Shown here: in pieces, positions 6,431-7,232 of the stretch
Layout: every line of letters begins with the position of its first letter
How positions within the stretch are numbered: the stretch's first letter is position 1
Origin: Planctomycetota bacterium
GTDB taxonomy: Bacteria; Planctomycetota; Phycisphaerae; Phycisphaerales; SM1A02
Reading direction: 5' to 3'
DNA: 7,232 bases
NCBI GenBank assembly: GCA_022567855.1
Contig: JADFGE010000147.1
Coordinates: 1-7,232, forward strand
Notes under the pieces: model-generated
Database searches by the model: none
What the model saw: the letters and a program-made list of their open reading frames with translations, nothing else
What the model was told of the DNA's origin: nothing
Made by a program: the position numbers and the translations under genes

Positions 6431-6507
6431 CGCGCTTTCTCCGCGCCTCCTGCAGTAGCATGGATCGTGCAGGCTCGCGACGCTGTGCGCCGCGGTCCGT
6501 TCAAACG
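6431..6507 (-). promoter_or_regulatory. Short intergenic leader before the giant pilin gene
   Basis: This 77-base gap is GC-rich. It holds the minus-strand ribosome binding elements AGGAGG (6451-6446) and GGAGA (6442-6438) and a six-base inverted repeat CCTGCA / TGCAGG (6449-6454, 6468-6473) whose left arm overlaps AGGAGG. No promoter or terminator is convincing, so the genes either side are probably cotranscribed. Confidence 0.35.
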
Positions 6508-7098
6508 TCAGTTCGGGGTGATCCAACTAACACGCGTCATCTCTCTGGGAGTCGGGTCCGACGGCGCCTGATAGGTCACGATGACTTCCACCCGGAGCAT
6601 GTTGGTCGCCCCGTCCGGCTGGACACTCGTGATGTCAAATGGATCGACGTTGTACACGTATACGGTCTGGGTCCAGCCGGGCATGTTCGTGATGACTTGG
6701 CGTTGCGCGTTGATCGGCCCGTTGGGAGGGTCGAAGTCAGCGGAGAAGATCAAGCCTCCGCCGTCGCCGTCGAAGTCGTCGATGTCGTCTAAATCTACGA
6801 CCGAGGTTTCGTTGATCTCCCATCCCCAGCCGCCGATCAGGTCGCCGGTGTCCGGGTCGTAAATGAGCCCGGTGACCGGATCATGCCGGGGCAGCTTCAA
6901 CGTCATCTCGCGGATTTCGTTGCCCAGCAGCGTGGCCGTGCTCGCGTGGGTGGACCAGTTGTTCTTGATATGGAAGGCCTGCTGGGCTGAGACGATGGCC
7001 ACGACGCCCACGCCCACAATGATCGTGGCCAGGGCCGTCTCGATCAGCGTGAACCCGCGCCGCGCCTCGCCGCGTCGTTTCAATGTACTGAAGGTCAT
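6508..7098 (-). CDS. Prepilin-type pseudopilin, GspI/PilV-like
   Basis: Minor pilin or pseudopilin of 196 aa from the ATG at 7098. A 15-residue basic leader ends RRG, then FTLIETALATIIVGVGVVAI shows the cleavage site after G15, Glu5 (E20) and a hydrophobic helix to about residue 38. The helix continues amphipathically through AQQAFHIKNN and LLGNEIREM, the usual entry to the globular domain of GspI/PilV proteins. Residues 91-106 are very acidic and contain DFDGDGGG (98-105), a calcium-loop-like stretch resembling those in the neighbouring large pilin. The C-terminus (LRVEVIVTYQAP, RVSWITPN) looks like the closing strands of such a domain. An in-frame ATG at 7137 and a TTG at 7140 would lengthen the leader to 28-29 residues without any Shine-Dalgarno; the 7098 start has AAGGA nine bases ahead and a normal leader length. 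It lies 42 bp after the GspF-like gene. The subtype is judged from position and N-terminus only. Confidence 0.87.
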   Translation of the reverse strand: MTFSTLKRRGEARRGFTLIETALATIIVGVGVVAIVSAQQAFHIKNNWSTHASTATLLGNEIREMTLKLPRHDPVTGLIYDPDTGDLIGGWGWEINETSVVDLDDIDDFDGDGGGLIFSADFDPPNGPINAQRQVITNMPGWTQTVYVYNVDPFDITSVQPDGATNMLRVEVIVTYQAPSDPTPREMTRVSWITPN

Positions 7099-7140
7099 AC
7101 TCCCACTTCCTTCACGCCTCCGGGTGTATCGAATCATCAA

Positions 7141-7232
7141 TCATGAGACGAGCGAACTCATCTTGAAGATCGGCAGGATGATCGCCATGGCGATGAAGCC
7201 GACGACCGATCCGAGCAGAATGATCATGATCG
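7141..7232 (-). CDS. Type II secretion / type IV pilus inner-membrane platform protein (GspF/PilC), C-terminal end
   Basis: Only the last 29 codons are in the window, ending in TGA at 7143-7141. The peptide is one hydrophobic helix, IMIILLGSVVGFIAMAIILP (1-20), followed by the short tail IFKMSSLVS. The final transmembrane helix of GspF/PilC proteins typically has this form: a helix with VVG, then LP-[IL]-F-K, then a few residues to the stop. The partner, upstream of a run of pseudopilin genes, fits that family, which forms the membrane platform under the assembling fibre. The gene begins outside the window. The short length limits certainty. Confidence 0.7.
   Translation of the reverse strand, partial: IMIILLGSVVGFIAMAIILPIFKMSSLVS

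Noticed and set aside
6449..6473. CCTGCA / TGCAGG inverted repeat as a regulatory hairpin
   Set aside because: Six base pairs around a 13-base loop is within what chance gives in GC-rich DNA; noted only within the leader entry.
6431..6526. Longer start for the giant pilin (TTG at 6526)
   Set aside because: It overlaps the end of the preceding gene, has no ribosome binding site, and would place 62 residues before the pilin helix; the 6430 ATG is better supported.
1..7232. tRNA, rRNA, CRISPR arrays, insertion sequences, attachment sites
   Set aside because: No cloverleaf, rRNA-like stretch, regularly spaced repeats, transposase or terminal inverted repeats were seen on either strand.

Overview
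The window carries parts of three gene groups in two compositional styles. Most of it (about 1449 to the end) is GC-rich DNA encoding a phosphohexosamine mutase, a QueD/PTPS-fold protein and a minus-strand cluster of type IV pilus / type II secretion pseudopilin genes. The very large, Asp/Gly-rich PilX-like pilin and the QueD-like protein both recall Planctomycetota-type genomes (Phycisphaerae or relatives). That placement is an inference from gene style and was not tested by any search. The first 1.4 kb encodes an ABC-2 exporter pair whose protein style looks more gammaproteobacterial.

Layout. (1) Plus strand, 1-1417: the 3' end of an ABC transporter ATPase gene, translationally coupled by a GTGA overlap to an ABC-2 permease gene. 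(2) Minus strand, 1449-2858: a phosphoglucosamine/phosphohexose mutase (GlmM-like, with motifs of the archaeal-type branch), convergent with the permease across only 31 bp. (3) Divergent from it, plus strand, 2974-3339: a small 6-pyruvoyl/6-carboxytetrahydropterin synthase-fold protein. It keeps the zinc histidines but lacks the usual catalytic Cys and His. The 115-bp divergent spacer holds two adjacent 20-bp dyad elements and a TATACT box. (4) A stem-loop at 3336-3380 sits between convergent genes. (5) Minus strand, 7232-3405: an apparent operon, read right to left. It comprises the last 29 codons of a GspF/PilC inner-membrane platform protein, a GspI/PilV-type pseudopilin, an 812-aa PilX/GspK-like pseudopilin, and a GspJ/PilW-type pseudopilin whose GTG start overlaps the stop of the preceding gene.

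How the genes work together. The minus-strand cluster has the content expected of a minor-pilin tip module (I/V, K/X and J/W types) downstream of the assembly platform, so it probably builds or primes a pilus-like fibre for secretion, adhesion or DNA uptake. The unusual part is the middle gene. It has a PilX/GspK-like N-terminus without Glu5, followed by about 750 residues with at least four calcium-loop-like DxDxDG motifs and a repeated FxNCTFxG element suggesting a beta-solenoid. The mutase feeds UDP-GlcNAc/cell-envelope synthesis, and the QueD-like protein is probably unrelated to it.

Main points for a second look: the noncanonical QueD-like protein, the tandem dyads in front of it, the giant pilin, and the apparent break in style and truncated permease near 1400-1450, which could be a transfer boundary or an assembly junction.
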